Origin: Termitomyces sp. T153
Lineage: Eukaryota; Basidiomycota; Agaricomycetes; Agaricales; Lyophyllaceae
Assembly: GCA_018296165.2 (NCBI GenBank)
Contig: JACKQL020000008.1
Span: forward strand, 1,116,001-1,180,000
Reading direction: 5' to 3'
Length of the DNA: 64,000 nt
Each line of letters begins with the position of its first letter. Position 1 is the stretch's first letter. A model generated the notes under the pieces. It saw only the letters and a program-made list of their open reading frames with translations. It was not told where the DNA came from and did no database searches. Shown in pieces: positions 33,267 to 44,439 of the stretch. The position numbers and the translations under genes were made by a program.

Positions 33267-33634
33267 TGTAAGGGCAACCTCTGGAGCAGCAGATCTGAGT
33301 CATGCAGTTAGCAGAGGGGAATCCAAAGTATATTAGCAAGTAGACAAAGATACAAGCAGTAACTAATCATCTAGCAGAGAGGAATCTGAAGAGAACAAGT
33401 CTAAGGATCTCTGCTGCTTGGTGCAGCATATCAGTGGGCAGTGGAGGCATGAAAACAACTGTACAGAAGGCTGATGCTAGCCCTAACCCTAGGAAGATGA
33501 TTAGTGAGGTAATACAGAAAGTTCTGCAGGTCTCCAGAGATCTCTGGGGTTCTGGAACAAGCTCCAGAGATGTCAAATAAGCTGCAGAGATGCTGGAACA
33601 AGTCATGGAGGTTGAAAATGGAAGTTCCCTGACA
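33267..33634 (-). repeat. B5 5' LTR
   Basis: TGTAAGGGCAACCTCTGG...TTCCCTGACA, 368 bp. Just left of it the sense PBS reads GCAGAAAAAGTCT, one base off the family B consensus GCAGAACAAGTCT. Confidence 0.88.
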
Positions 33635-33713
33635 CCAGCCATATTAGGAATGGAGAAGAGTATCTTAATACTACAGCTGTTTGTTGAGTCAACAAACCTT
33701 GAGGGAGGGGTGA
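33635..33713 (+). other. Short internal remnant ending in a polypurine tract
   Basis: About 65 bases of unassigned sequence end in GAGGGAGGGGTGA, directly before a TGTA LTR start. This is what the 3' end of an LTR retrotransposon interior looks like, so an upstream element probably once ended here. Confidence 0.45.
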
Positions 33714-34233
33714 TGTAAGAGGACAACCCTTTGGTGGGTAGTCCAACTCTATTTCAGGCTTAGCCCCATGGTACATTACTAGACCAGCCATCTGACAAGT
33801 CCTATTCCCCTTTTGTCTTGTGTAATCAGCCCTTTGTAGTCATTGGACCATATTTCTTCTTTTGACATATTGATAGTCATTACTGCTTAGCATACCTGGG
33901 CTGTTTACCACATATAGCATTAGTCGCAGCATAGCCACAGATGTAGTATTTAAGCTGGTCATAAGGATAGAATATCCTTTGACCAATCAATAGCAGTGTT
34001 CTCCAGGTCTATCCAGTGAACTAATTGTGAAAACCTCAGTATTGCCACCTTGCTCAGCTTGCTGTGCTTGCCCCTTGCCTGCCTCTGATCCACTGTTCTG
34101 CTCCTTTGATGCTTGCTTATTGCTTGTGCCTGCTTGCTTTTGACTAGTTTATCCATAGAGTGTTTGTTCCTCTCACAAATACTTGCCTCTGGACTTGTGC
34201 CTGAGTCTTCCCTCCAGCCCAACCCTTTATACC
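33714..34233 (+). repeat. Left part of an LTR of a third retroelement family
   Basis: Begins TGTAAGAGGACAACCC after a polypurine tract and contains TATTTAAG near 33950. It is interrupted at 34233 by B2 (TSD ATACC at 34229-34233) and resumes at 40522. The inferred uninterrupted LTR is about 864 bp with matching TGTA and TACA ends. Assignment to the copia element downstream rests on position only. Confidence 0.5.
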
Positions 34234-34674
34234 TGTAAGGGTGACCTCTGGAGGCTGTGGCTCAATCACACAGCTGGCAAAGGGAAATCCAAAGTCTATT
34301 CAGTACTGTACAGTGTCTACTGAGATAACTACTCACCTGGCAAAGGGAAATTCAAAGAGAACAAGTCTGGGGATTCCCTAGGCCAGGTGTGACACTTCAG
34401 AGGCTCCAGAAGTGTGAGAAACAACTGTATAGTATGACAGAGAAAAAAGACACAAGTGATGTGTCAGCAATTGGTCAGCAGTTACATAAGCTAGTGGCAG
34501 TGTCAAAGGAGCCACACTTGTCTGAATTATTGACAGAGAACCAGTGCAGCCTGAGGGCTGAAACTAGGACCAATAGATAGGGAAAAGGAAGGAGAATAAA
34601 GGAAAACTATAACAGAGCAAATCTGACAAGAACTGGAGAAGGAGAAGGGGAAACAAATGAGATGTCCCCTGACA
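34234..34674 (-). repeat. B2 3' LTR (left copy)
   Basis: TGTAAGGGTGACCTCTGG...GTCCCCTGACA. Contains AGAACAAGTCT at 34358-34368, the exact sequence also present in the sense PBS, so the LTR RNA and the PBS can pair. Confidence 0.92.
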
Positions 34675-37600
34675 TCACCCCCCCTCTAGAATGCAGCACC
34701 TCAATGCACTGGGTAGAAGAAGTCATGAATTGCCTGGTCAGCTGGTGAAATAGAGTAGATGCCTCAAATGGCTTCTGGGGCATCAGGATGCCTATGGTAG
34801 AAGTCCTGGACCAAGCCTGATGCATGAACATTAGCCTGTGGTTTCCAAGAGATGTCCTTGATGCCATATCCCTTCCATTTCACCTTGAACTGCAACTTCC
34901 CTTGGAATACCCTGCTGTCCAAGATTTCCTCCACCTCATACTCCTCCTCATCATTGACCAGGACTGGTGGTGGGGGTGGCTTAGGGCAATGGCCTGGGAT
35001 TGGATCCTCTGGAGCTGGAAACAACTTGACCACATTGAAGACTAGATGCAGTTAGAAGAGGCCTGCTGGGAGTTTAAGTCAGTATGCCACAGGCCCTACC
35101 TTCTTCTCCACCATGAAGGGGCCCAGATGACAATGTGACAGCTTCAGGGATGGCCTTGTTGTCTTAATGTCTGAGCTATCCAAGTATACACAGTCTCCAG
35201 GCTTATAAGCTGGAGCAGGTGTCTATCTGTAATTATAGTACCATGCCATGTCTTCCTTGGCCTTCACCAATGCAGCTTTTGCCTCCTCCTGTGCCCTTCT
35301 CATCTGGTTCACAAACTTGTTGATGGAATCTCTGAGGGGCATGCCTGAGGTTCAAATCCCATGCAAGGGTGCCTGCCAGTGTCCAGGAAGAATGGAGTTA
35401 TCTGTGTGGAAGAGTAAACATGGTTGTTGTATTGGAATTCTGCATCTGGCAGCAGCTCATCCCAGTCATCCTGCCTCTTATTATAAAATAGGTGGAGATA
35501 CTGTTCCAGTTTCTGGTTAACATGTTCTGTCTGCCCATCTGACTGAGGGTGATAGGCTGTGGTGGTATGGAGCTTTATGCCTAGCAGGCAATACAGTTCT
35601 TGAGTGAATTCTGCCACAAACTGAGGGCCTCAGTTTGAGACATACTCATCTGATAGACCATGGAGTTTCCAGACATTCTTCCAGTACAAGCTGGCTGCTC
35701 CCAAGGCAGAGCATGTGGTGTGGGTAGGTATGAAGTGAGCCCATTTGCCATAGAGGTCCACCACTACCATTACAGCATTGTACCCATAAGCATCTGGGAG
35801 TTCCACAATGAAATCCACTGATGCAACACTCTAGTGAGCAGCTGGAATAGGAAGTGGGTGGAGCTGGCCCATGGGTGCTTGGTGGCAAGGTTTGGTGTGG
35901 AGACAGAGGTCACAGGTGCTAGTGTAGGTGCCTACATATTGGGAGATCTGTGGCCACCAATAGTTCTGGGATACCAGCTCTAGTGTCTTCCACCTTCCAG
36001 GATGTCCAGCCATCTGAGAGTTGTGATGTTGTTCTACAATGCACCAGTGAAGGTCTGGAATGTTAGGCACATAAATGCATCCTCTGAAGGTCAGCAGCCC
36101 ATCCTGAATACCCCACTCATCAGCATGCACTGACTTGACTCCACTTGCCCATTGAGCTTGTAGAGCCTGTGCAGCCTGGGCAACTGCATCCTCCTGTGCA
36201 CCCTCCCAGTTCCCTATTTGAATGTCCCTAAGGATGTTTGCCTCATCTCCTTGAGCCACAATCCCTTCTAGCATGCTGATGGCAAAGAGCTCTGGCTTGA
36301 GGAGGACAATGTTATTGTTATCTCCTGCTCCTGTACCATAGTCAGCCCACCTGGACAGTGCATCTGGTTTGCCCATGCTCCATTCTAGTTTGTGGTGCAA
36401 TGAGAAGTCAAAGTTGGCCAGATACAGAGACCACCAAGCTTGAGGTCAATTGAGTTTCTTAGAGGAATGGAAGTACTCCAGGTTCTTGTAGTCTGTGCAG
36501 ACTTCAAACTTATGCCATGCACTCTTGAGGAAATGCTGCCATTCTTCAAAGGACCAAATAATTGCCAGCATCTCCTTGTCATGGATCTCATAGTTCTATT
36601 CCACTGCATTAAGGCTTTTGGAGTAGAAAGCTACTGGATGCCATTTGCCATCCTCTTTTGAATGCTGGGAGAGGACTGATCCTGTAGCAAAGTCCAAGCT
36701 ATTTACTTCTACACAGAATGGAGAGTCATTGTCAGGGAATAGGAGGACTGGCTTTGAAGTCATGGCTTGCTTGAGGGCATTGAAGGCAGCTTGCTGTGGG
36801 GGCTCCCACCACCATGCTGTATCCTTAACTGTGAGGTCAAAGAGGGAGTGTGCATGGTGGAAGAAATCCTGTATGAACTTCCAGTAGAAATTGACAAAGC
36901 CAAGAAAGGCCTGCACTTTCTTCTTGTTCCTTGGCTCAGACCACTCCACTACACCTGCCACTTTAATGGGGTCCATCTTGGCCATTCCATGCAAAATGAT
37001 CAAACCCAGGTACTCCACTTTAGTCTGTTGAAATTTGCACTTCTCAGGCTTTAAATAGAGCTGGTATTAGTGGAGGCATTCCAAGACAATGCATATGACC
37101 CAGCAATGCTCCTCCAGAGTTTTTGTGTAGATGAGGATATCATCAAGATACACACAGACAACACCTTCTGCAATCAGATCATGGAAAATGTCATTCATCA
37201 TAGTCTGAAAGGTAGCTGGGCTATTGGTGAGACCAAAGAACATTACCAGAGGTTCAAAGAGTCTGTGATTAGTTTGGAATGCTGCCTTCCACTCATCCCC
37301 TTGTTTGATGTGTACATTGTTGTAGCCCCAGCAGACATCCAACTTAGTGAAATAGCATGCACCTCAAAGGTTGTTGACAAGTTCTGAGATGAGTGGCAAA
37401 GGATAGTGGTTCTTCACTGTCATCACATTTAGGACATGATAATCCTGAACCAGATGAAGAGACCCATCCTTCTTCTTAATAAAGAAGACTGAGGAGGCCA
37501 TTGGAGACTTGGAGGGTCATATTCGTCCTGAGCTAAGATTCTCCTGCAGGAAAGCATCCAGCTCATCCTGTTCACAGGGTCCAAGTGGATAGACCTTGCA

Positions 37601-39960
37601 ACTGGAGGGTTCTGCATCTGGTATCAGTTCACTTGCATGATCCCACTGCTTGTGTTCTGGAAGTGAATCAAAGGAGGCCTTGGAGAATACATCCTCAAAG
37701 TCATGGAGGTGATTGGGAACAGTGCTATGGAAAGGCTTGGGCTAGGAAGTTGTCTGGCTGGCCCAAATCTCTGCCACTGTAGGAGGGGGGCAGAGGGTTG
37801 TAGCATAGATTCAATCACCCACCTCTATAGTCTCATCTGGGTACTCTGCATCTGAAGTACAGGTCCATTCTCCTTCACCTTCCTCTTTCTCTGGAGATTC
37901 ATGCCCAACACCTCAGACATCCTCATAGAGGGCCTCTCTATGAGGGAATGCCAGAGGAGGGGGACTCAGGAGGTCAAGATCAGCATAAGGGAGATGCCCA
38001 GTGTGACAGGCACACACAGCAGCACACTCACAAACTTTGGCTCTCTGCTCTTTATGGGCTTCTTCTATGCAGGTAACACAGCAACATGGGCAATGACTCA
38101 TCTTCACCTCACCCTTAGTCCAGTCAATCTTGGGATTGTGTTCATGTAGCCAGGTGAACCCCAAGATCATGTCTTGCTTTCCCAAACTAGTGATGGCAAA
38201 AGCAGCTCACTCTGACTAGTCTTGGTAGCAGAGGGCCAGGTCTATCATGGAGTGAATAGAGCCAGCTTCATTGAGCATGCCATCAACATTGTATACAGGG
38301 ATAGGATGAGAAAGGGGGCAAGTGGTCAGGTAGTATCATTGCACATAGTCAGTGTTGAGAAATAGGCCTGTTGCACCACTGTCAAGGAGGGCAACTACAC
38401 TTTGGATCTGCTGGGTGTCTGTTGTCTCAATTTCCACCTGTAGCTTCAGGGAGTTGGTAGAAGGGGTGGGAGCAACAACATGATGATGAGGGAGGTGTCA
38501 TTCCCATGTAAGGATCCAAAGGTGTGGGCTGGAAAGTGTGTTTCTGGCTGAGACTTTAGCCAGAGGGGGAGTTTGTATGTCTGAGGAGGGGCTTATTGTT
38601 TCAGGCATAGTATCAACAATAGCAACAGATATATTGGATTCTATAGACAGGGGAGTGAAACAATTAGCACTGAGCAACAGGGGCATACTGGTCATCCATT
38701 GCCCTTTTAAAAATCCTCAGACTCTGTAGGAATCTCCTCCAATACCTTGGCCACTTCCTCAGAATGAACAGCTATAGGTGTGTCTGAAGAGGGAGTTCCT
38801 GTGGCATCCCAGGCTGCAAGGAGTTCGATGAGCAGCTCTTCTTGCTCTGATGCTGACAAGTAGTGAACTTCTAGCCCTTGAGGACAGTAACAGGTAAAAT
38901 GACCTGTCTTCCCACAGCATTGACACAGCAAGGGGGTGGTGGACTGCTATCAGGAAGCATCAACATCCATTGGGACTCCTTGGGGTAGGGAGCACAGGGG
39001 AGCAACATGAGGCATGAAGGAAGGAGCTGCACCTGGTCATAAGAATGCTGGTGCAGGTGCAGAAGAGGGAGCTTGGGGGTGAACCCTCCACAAGAAAAGG
39101 GGAAGGGTCGAGGGTTGCATCTGCTGCAGCTCACGTTGCAGTTCCATGAGCTGCCACTGCTCACATGCCACCTTGTACCAGGTATAGACATGCTCATCAT
39201 CTGGGTGCCCCTCTGCCATGCTGTCAATACAATCTCTGAGAGAGGGGTGGAGTCCATCATGGAAGGTTAGGCAGAGTTGTAGACCATCCAGATATCCAGC
39301 CTGTTCAACTAAGGCATGAAAGGAGTCAATGTACTCATCAGGTGACCACTTCCCTTGACCATACTGAGTTTGGTCTTGAAGAGAAAGAGCTGTGGTTTTG
39401 GTGGGGTCAAAGGGGAAAAACTCTGCTCAGAACTCCTTCTCAAACTCCCTCCAGCCAGAGAAACTCTCCACTCCTTCTGGGCATCAGAAGATATGCAATG
39501 CATAGGTTGAGGCTCAACCAGCCTTCATATAGGAGAGGACCCAGGCAATTTTCAAGGCATCTGAGGTAAAGGCTTCACTGCTCAGCTGGATATAGGTAAT
39601 GCAGGACTGGTGGAAACATTCTCCAGCCTTATGATCTCCATCATATACATCAGAGAGTGCAGGACAAGGGAGTTTGGAATGAGGAGCTGAAAGGCCTAAG
39701 CCAGATGCAGACACAGACTATTCTATAGCAGCTGGAGCCAAAAAGCCTGAGCTAGGTGCAGACACAAACCATTCTGCATCTGCTGGGGGCATTGAAGGTG
39801 TGGTAGGAGCAAGAGGGAGCCATTCCAGAAGGGCTTGTAGAGAAAGGGACACTGCTTGGGTAAGTTGAACCTGTGTCTCCAGGGACAGCAAATGACTCCA
39901 GGCATTGTCCTGGGGGCTTGAAGCATCAGGGGGAGGTGCTGGAGGTGTTGGCTGGGTCAT
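34675..39960 (-). pseudogene. B2 gag-pol
   Basis: Minus-strand order: gag from about 39960 (MTQPTPPAPPPDASSPQDNA) with the capsid-like part to 39040; zinc knuckle CQCCGKTGHFTCYCP (38925-38880); protease LLDSGATGLFL (about 38400-38365); RT with [15 protein letters not shown] and [11 protein letters not shown] and intact YLDD (37150-37139); RNase H VEVNSLDFATGSVLSQ (about 36700) to LSRWADYGTG (36330); integrase with HHCC (NSQMAGHPGRWKTLEL, CDLCLHTKPC) and VDFIVELPDAYGYN, DGQTEHVNQKLEQYL (35890-35310); chromodomain EEYEVEEILDSRVFQG (34950-34760). Stops interrupt RT, RNase H and integrase. It matches an intact chromovirus in order and length but is not translatable as one protein. Confidence 0.88.
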
Positions 39961-40063
39961 AGGAAGGGCACAGGGGCACTAAGACACTGGTGGGAGAGAG
40001 ACCTTTTGAGGAACCAAGTAGAAGCTCAAGTGACCAAAAAGGGGGCTCCCAGACTGAATCTAG

Positions 40064-40076
40064 AGACTTGTTCTGC
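40064..40076 (-). promoter_or_regulatory. B2 self-primed primer-binding site
   Basis: Sense strand GC then AGAACAAGTCT, directly after the 5' LTR. The reverse complement AGACTTGTTCT occurs in sense in most family B LTRs here (34358-34368 in B2, 60540-60550 in B4, about 18959 in B3), an 11-nt self-complementarity as in Tf1. Confidence 0.65.
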
Positions 40077-40516
40077 TGTAAGGGCAACCTCTGGAGGCTG
40101 TGGCTCAATCACACAGCTGGCAAAGGGAAATCCAAAGTCTATTCAGTACTGTACAGTGTCTACTGAGATAACTACTCACCTGGCAAAGAGAAATCCAAAG
40201 AAAACAAGTCTGAGGATTCCCTAGACCAGGTGTGATGCTTCAGAGGCTTCAGAAGCATGAGAAACAACTGTACAGTATGACAGAGAAAAAAGACAAAAGT
40301 GATGTGTCAGCAATTGGTCAGCAGTTCATAAGCTAGTGGCAGTGTCAAAGGGGCCACACTTGTCTGAATTATTGATAGAGAACTGGTGCAGCCTGAGGGC
40401 TGAAACTAGGACCAATAGATAGGGAAAAGGAAGGAAAATAAAGGAAAACTATAATGGAGCAAATCTGACAAGAAGTGGAGAAGGAGAAGGGGAAACAAAT
40501 GAGACACCCCCTGACA
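40077..40516 (-). repeat. B2 5' LTR (right copy)
   Basis: TGTAAGGGCAACCTCTGG...ACCCCCTGACA, 440 bp. Its R-start reads AGACTTGTTTT, one C-to-T change from the PBS complement. Nearly identical to the left LTR of B4. Confidence 0.93.
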
Positions 40517-40911
40517 ATACCTTGTCTCAGACTTGCTCAGACCACCCCCTCTAGCTTATCCTTGCAAGTACCTGAAGTCTAGATGATGAATATCAACTTA
40601 ACTATACCATATTGGATGGATTTCTTTATTGGGTATTATATTATTTTCCTTTTTGTCTTCTTAGACTATTGCACCTCTTTTGTTGCCCCTTTTCTCTCTC
40701 CCCCTTTATTTGTTATTCTTTATTTCAAACTTCAGACATACACAAACCCACCACCCTCAGCCATCTATGCTACTTGTCATGACTCTGAGGGTGAGTGCCT
40801 CTACCTACCATTTACCTACAACATACTTACAGTATCTTGTAGTCTAATACTTTGTATTGTCTACAGGTTATAGAGCCCTGATTGTTCTTGCACACTGCTG
40901 AGATACACCCA
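40517..40911 (+). repeat. Segment X: LTR end and leader, duplicated inverted at 53964-54358
   Basis: 395 bases starting with the ATACC duplicate. They include the distal part of the third-family LTR (to TCTACA at 40865), a possible initiator-tRNA-type PBS (GGTTATAGAGCCC at 40866) and leader sequence. The same 395 bases recur in reverse complement at 53964-54358 next to B4. A hydrophobic 96-codon frame here (40583-40873) lies within the LTR and is not considered a gene. Confidence 0.85.
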
Positions 40912-40939
40912 TAGTCTCAAAATATTATATTGACCTAAA

Positions 40940-43780
40940 TGGCTCATACCAATGTCTACAATCTCTGGATACAACCCTCCAACATTCACCAAAGAACTAC
41001 ACTTCAATGGAACAAACTTTATTACATTCAGAGACCAGGTGCTCATTGCAGCATGATCCTGCAGTGCATAAGGATACCTGGAAGGGATGAGACCAGAGAA
41101 CTCTGACAAAACCAAAACTGACACTCCAAGCCCCAAGGCAGAAGACAATGCTGAGGAAAAGGGGACTACAAAAACCAAAACACTGATCCAACCACCCAGC
41201 AAACCCATTAAACCAATGGAATGGTACTCCCACAACTCATGCATTGACAAATGGGTCAGCTGTGATGCCTGAGCAATAGGGTTGATTATCAACAACTGCA
41301 AAAACTCTGTGGGTCTTGGAGTCAAGATCAATGTATCTGCAGCTAGCACATGAAAGGCAGTCACTGAGGCTTGTAGCACAGCATCTGATTTCATGGCAAT
41401 GGGAGCAGAAAATCAACTCCATGCTACCAAGCTGGAAGAGAACACCAATTTTGTCACCCACATAAAGGACTGATGCACAAAGTGGAATGAAGATGTGAAA
41501 AAGGGGGTGAGCATCCCTGACACCACTTTCTGCTCCATTATTATTGGATCACTCCCTGAATTATGGAATATCATTGTTTTCAGTCTCTATGCCACTACTA
41601 CCTCTGCACAACTCATTGCAGGCCTCACTGTATACTGGGAGAGGCTGAAAATGCAAAAATCTGTTGGTACATCAACTACTGCACTCCAGGTAAATACAAA
41701 ACCTCCCAGACTAAAAATCCTCTACATCAACCCAAGCCATGGAAGATGAGCCACTCTATAGAAAACTGCTACTGGAAAGGCAAAGAAAAGGAAGGTCAAT
41801 TTCCTGCTAGCTTCAGGAATTGAGAGAGTGCCTTAGCCTTGATGAAAGCCACACCAGCTATCCCCATAGCAAATATTGCCAATGCAAACATGTCAAACTC
41901 AGCTCCTCAGATCACATACATGCTTATTGCCACCTATCTATCCATGGCAGCCAGTCCAAACCCAGATGCTGCAAGTGACATGGCACTTGCACTCCAAACT
42001 TGAACTTACATCCCAACATTTGCTGACTCTAGAGCTAGCAACCACTGTTTTGTGTGTCATGAAGACTTCACAGACTACTCTCTTTTTGAAGAGCCACAAA
42101 AAGGGCAAGCAGCCACAAAGGATACAACTTTTTGGTTTGTGGGCAAATAAATAGTGAAGATGATTGTAACTGGAAATGGCCAGGCAGAGCTGGTGTTCAG
42201 AAACACACTGCACATGCCTAATCTAGCCACAAACCTCATCTCAATTGGAAAGTTTGACATGGCAGGGTTCTCAATCATCTTCAGTGATGGAAGAGCTGAG
42301 ACCCAAATGGTCAAGAGATACTGATTGGAAAAGGGTTAAATAGAATGTACCTGCTCAAAATCCTCAAAATAAACCAGGGAAGGCCATCACAAGTAATGAT
42401 AGCCTCATCAATTGACAAACTGGTGGACCTAAATGGATGGCACCAAAGGTTCAGTCATGCAGGCATGGACTCCATTAGGAGCCTGATATAAAAGGGCTTA
42501 GTTAATGGGCTGAAACTCACCAGAGGACCTGAGGTTGAAGGACTCTGCAAAGACTGTGTTTATAGGAAACACATGTTGCACCCATATGATGGAGATCAAA
42601 AAGTGGAGAAACAACGAAATGATTGCATCCACATAGATCTTTGGGGGCCCACATTGACTATGTCCATTGGTGGTGCATCATACTTTATGCTCATGAGAGA
42701 TGATCACACCTCACAACTGGCCAGATACTACCTCAGTCACAAGAATGCAGAATCCACCCTTGCAGCATTCAAGTCCTACCATGCATAATCAGAACAACAG
42801 ACTGGAAGAAAACTACTCCTTGTAAGAATTGATGCTGTAAATGAATGGATAAACAAACTGTGGGAGGAATATTGTACCAGCCACAGGATCATCCTGAAAC
42901 CCACTATCTTCTATGCCCACTCACAAAATTGCTTCATTGAACATAACATTTGAACCATCATTAAGGGTGTCTGGTGCATGTTGGCTGAGAATGGCCTATC
43001 TTGGAGCCTATGGGCAGAGGCCTCAGCCACCCAGATATACACCAGGAATTGCTTGCCATTGGCTAGAAGCAGGCACACCATACCTGAGGAGGTGTGGACT
43101 GGTAGATGTCAAAGTATATTGCACTTAAGGGCATTTGGGAGTGTGGTGTTTGCAAAAGTGCTTGAGGAACTATTAAGTCCAAGTTGGACCTGTCATTGGT
43201 GAAATACATGTTTGTGGAGTATGCTGAGAGCAGGTATAGGCTGTATGACAAGGCAACAAGGACTATTGTAACCTCAAGGAATGTCATATCTGACAAAGGA
43301 ACTGGCCATTAATCACTCACTATAATTGAGGAATCTGACAATTTCCTCACATACAAGCCACCCAACCCTTAACAAACTTGCTAGGCCTGCTCACCCACCA
43401 CCAGCCTGTAGCTCCTTGTATCTGGGATCAAGGACAAAAACTCCACTCAGTCACATTGACCATATTTTCCAAGCTCAAGCCTGGGATTACCAATTGAGCT
43501 GCCAATGCTGAACCTGAGATTAGTGCCCAGGCAGTTGACAAGACTCCAATTGAAAACCCCACAGAGACTACCACTCAGCCCCACAGGTCAGAGCACCTCT
43601 GAGTTTGAAATGATCAAGCCTCCACTATATAGGCTCCTCAAGCAACTACAGAACCCAGCTCAAAGGAGAACTAGGCCTTACTTGCAACTGATGTGTTTGC
43701 ATTCCTAGCACTCCTTGCTGTGGCTGACTGCAAAATGGATGACCTGTACATGCCCAAAACTTATCAAGAAGTAATGGAAA
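40940..43780 (+). pseudogene. Copia gag-protease-integrase remnant
   Basis: Gag: FTKELHFNGTNFITFRDQV near 41000, the segment with PDTTFCSIIIGSLPELWNII (41510-41570), and a degenerate zinc knuckle HSIENCYWKGKEKEGQFP (about 41750). The first knuckle cysteines are lost. Protease: LDSRASNHCFV near 42025, where LDSGAS is expected (G to R). Integrase: WHQRFSHAGMDSIRSLI then LCKDCVYRKH (42430-42580), the core HIDLWGP (42630) and MRDDHTSQ, and an NE pair near 42840. The frame ends DLYMPKTYQEVMETG then stop, just before RT should start. Many stops and frame changes leave it dead. Confidence 0.82.
43771..43778 (+). repeat. Left target-site duplicate candidate of the KDZ element
   Basis: GTAATGGA in the copia frame; the right copy at 62968-62975 is GTGATGGA, one transition apart. 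Eight bases fits the KDZ class. The exact phase of the duplication is uncertain by one or two bases. Confidence 0.55.
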
Positions 43781-44031
43781 CAGGGTAGAGCACTACAAGT
43801 GCATGTATCAGACATTGTAGCAGAACATGTTTTGTATTGTATGCTATATGTCCAGCAGAATTCTGTGCATTGTAGTGGAAGTGAACAATGTTATATCTGC
43901 AATGATGCCATTGCAATGTTACAATGTGTTGTCATAAATACTCTGAGTGGACATCTTTGACTGCCCTCTTGGTTTGCAGGAGTCATACATCATATTGTTG
44001 TCAACAGTATCAGCAGACATCTGCTGTCCAC
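43781..44031. repeat. Left terminal and subterminal region of the KDZ element
   Basis: Repeated ACATTGTAG, GCATTGTAG, CATTGCAATG motifs in both orientations. Imperfectly matches the reverse complement of about 62840-62968. Such motifs are usual transposase binding regions. Confidence 0.5.
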
Positions 44032-44190
44032 CTTCCATTGCTATATCATGTCCATTGCAGAAAGCAGTTCCATTAGCTGGTGTGTGCCACCATATAACTA
44101 TTTCTGTTGTCTCCACTTCCATTGCTATATGACATCCATTGTAAAAAGCAGTTCTGTTAGCTGGTGTGTGCTGTCATATAACTCTTGAGG
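44032..44190 (+). repeat. 84-bp tandem repeat, two copies
   Basis: Starts CTTCCATTGCTATAT at 44032 and 44116, with the shared block AGCTGGTGTGTG. The copies differ mostly by transitions. Confidence 0.8.
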
Positions 44191-44439
44191 CCACTCCATT
44201 GTTGATTTTTTTGTCTGTTGCTGGATCCCATCACAAAAGCATATCTGTTACAGAAGTGTCTCCATTCAAAAGCTCTCAGTTTGTCTGTATAAATATTTGT
44301 TGAAATCTGTCAAAGTGTTAGGCATGGGAAGCCATTACAGAAGCATTTTTGTAGGGGCAAGAAGCCATCACAGAACCATTCATGCATTGCAAGCCCAGTG
44401 AAAATGACCATGCCAATGATTTGGGCACTCTGCAAATGA

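Larger units (their letters stand above)
19092..33634 (-). mobile_element. Element B5: truncated family B element interrupted by A3
   Basis: Minus strand. The right end is the 5' LTR (33267-33634, 368 bp), followed leftward by gag (about 33150-32000) and protease (to 31579). A3 occupies 21100-31578. Protease, RT and RNase H resume at 21094 and end at 19092 against B3. Integrase, chromodomain and the 3' LTR are missing. The flanks of A3 carry the same 5 bases GCTAT, and the protease reads across the insertion, showing that both halves were one element. Confidence 0.87.
34234..40516 (-). mobile_element. Element B2: full-length family B chromovirus
   Basis: 6283 bp between perfect duplications ATACC (34229-34233 and 40517-40521). 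LTRs at 34234-34674 (441 bp) and 40077-40516 (440 bp); PPT at 34675-34690; PBS at 40064-40076. Gag-pol is on the minus strand with all domains recognisable. Large parts are identical in translation to inverted element B4. CpG is almost absent, and internal stops are TGA or TAG at positions where Arg, Gln or Trp is expected. Confidence 0.95.
40866..43780 (+). mobile_element. Ty1/copia element, 5' part (gag, protease, integrase)
   Basis: Internal region of a copia element running rightward. Its second half resumes at 62969 after the KDZ transposon. The 5' part holds a PBS-like GGTTATAGAGCCC, UBN2-type gag, aspartic protease, GAG-pre-integrase zinc site and integrase core. CpG is nearly absent. 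Confidence 0.85.

Noticed and set aside
40583..40873. 96-codon hydrophobic frame, and its identical copy at 54292-54002
   Set aside because: It looks like a membrane protein, but lies inside an LTR and runs into the PBS. The hydrophobic character comes from T-rich sequence, and the second copy is part of the inverted duplication.
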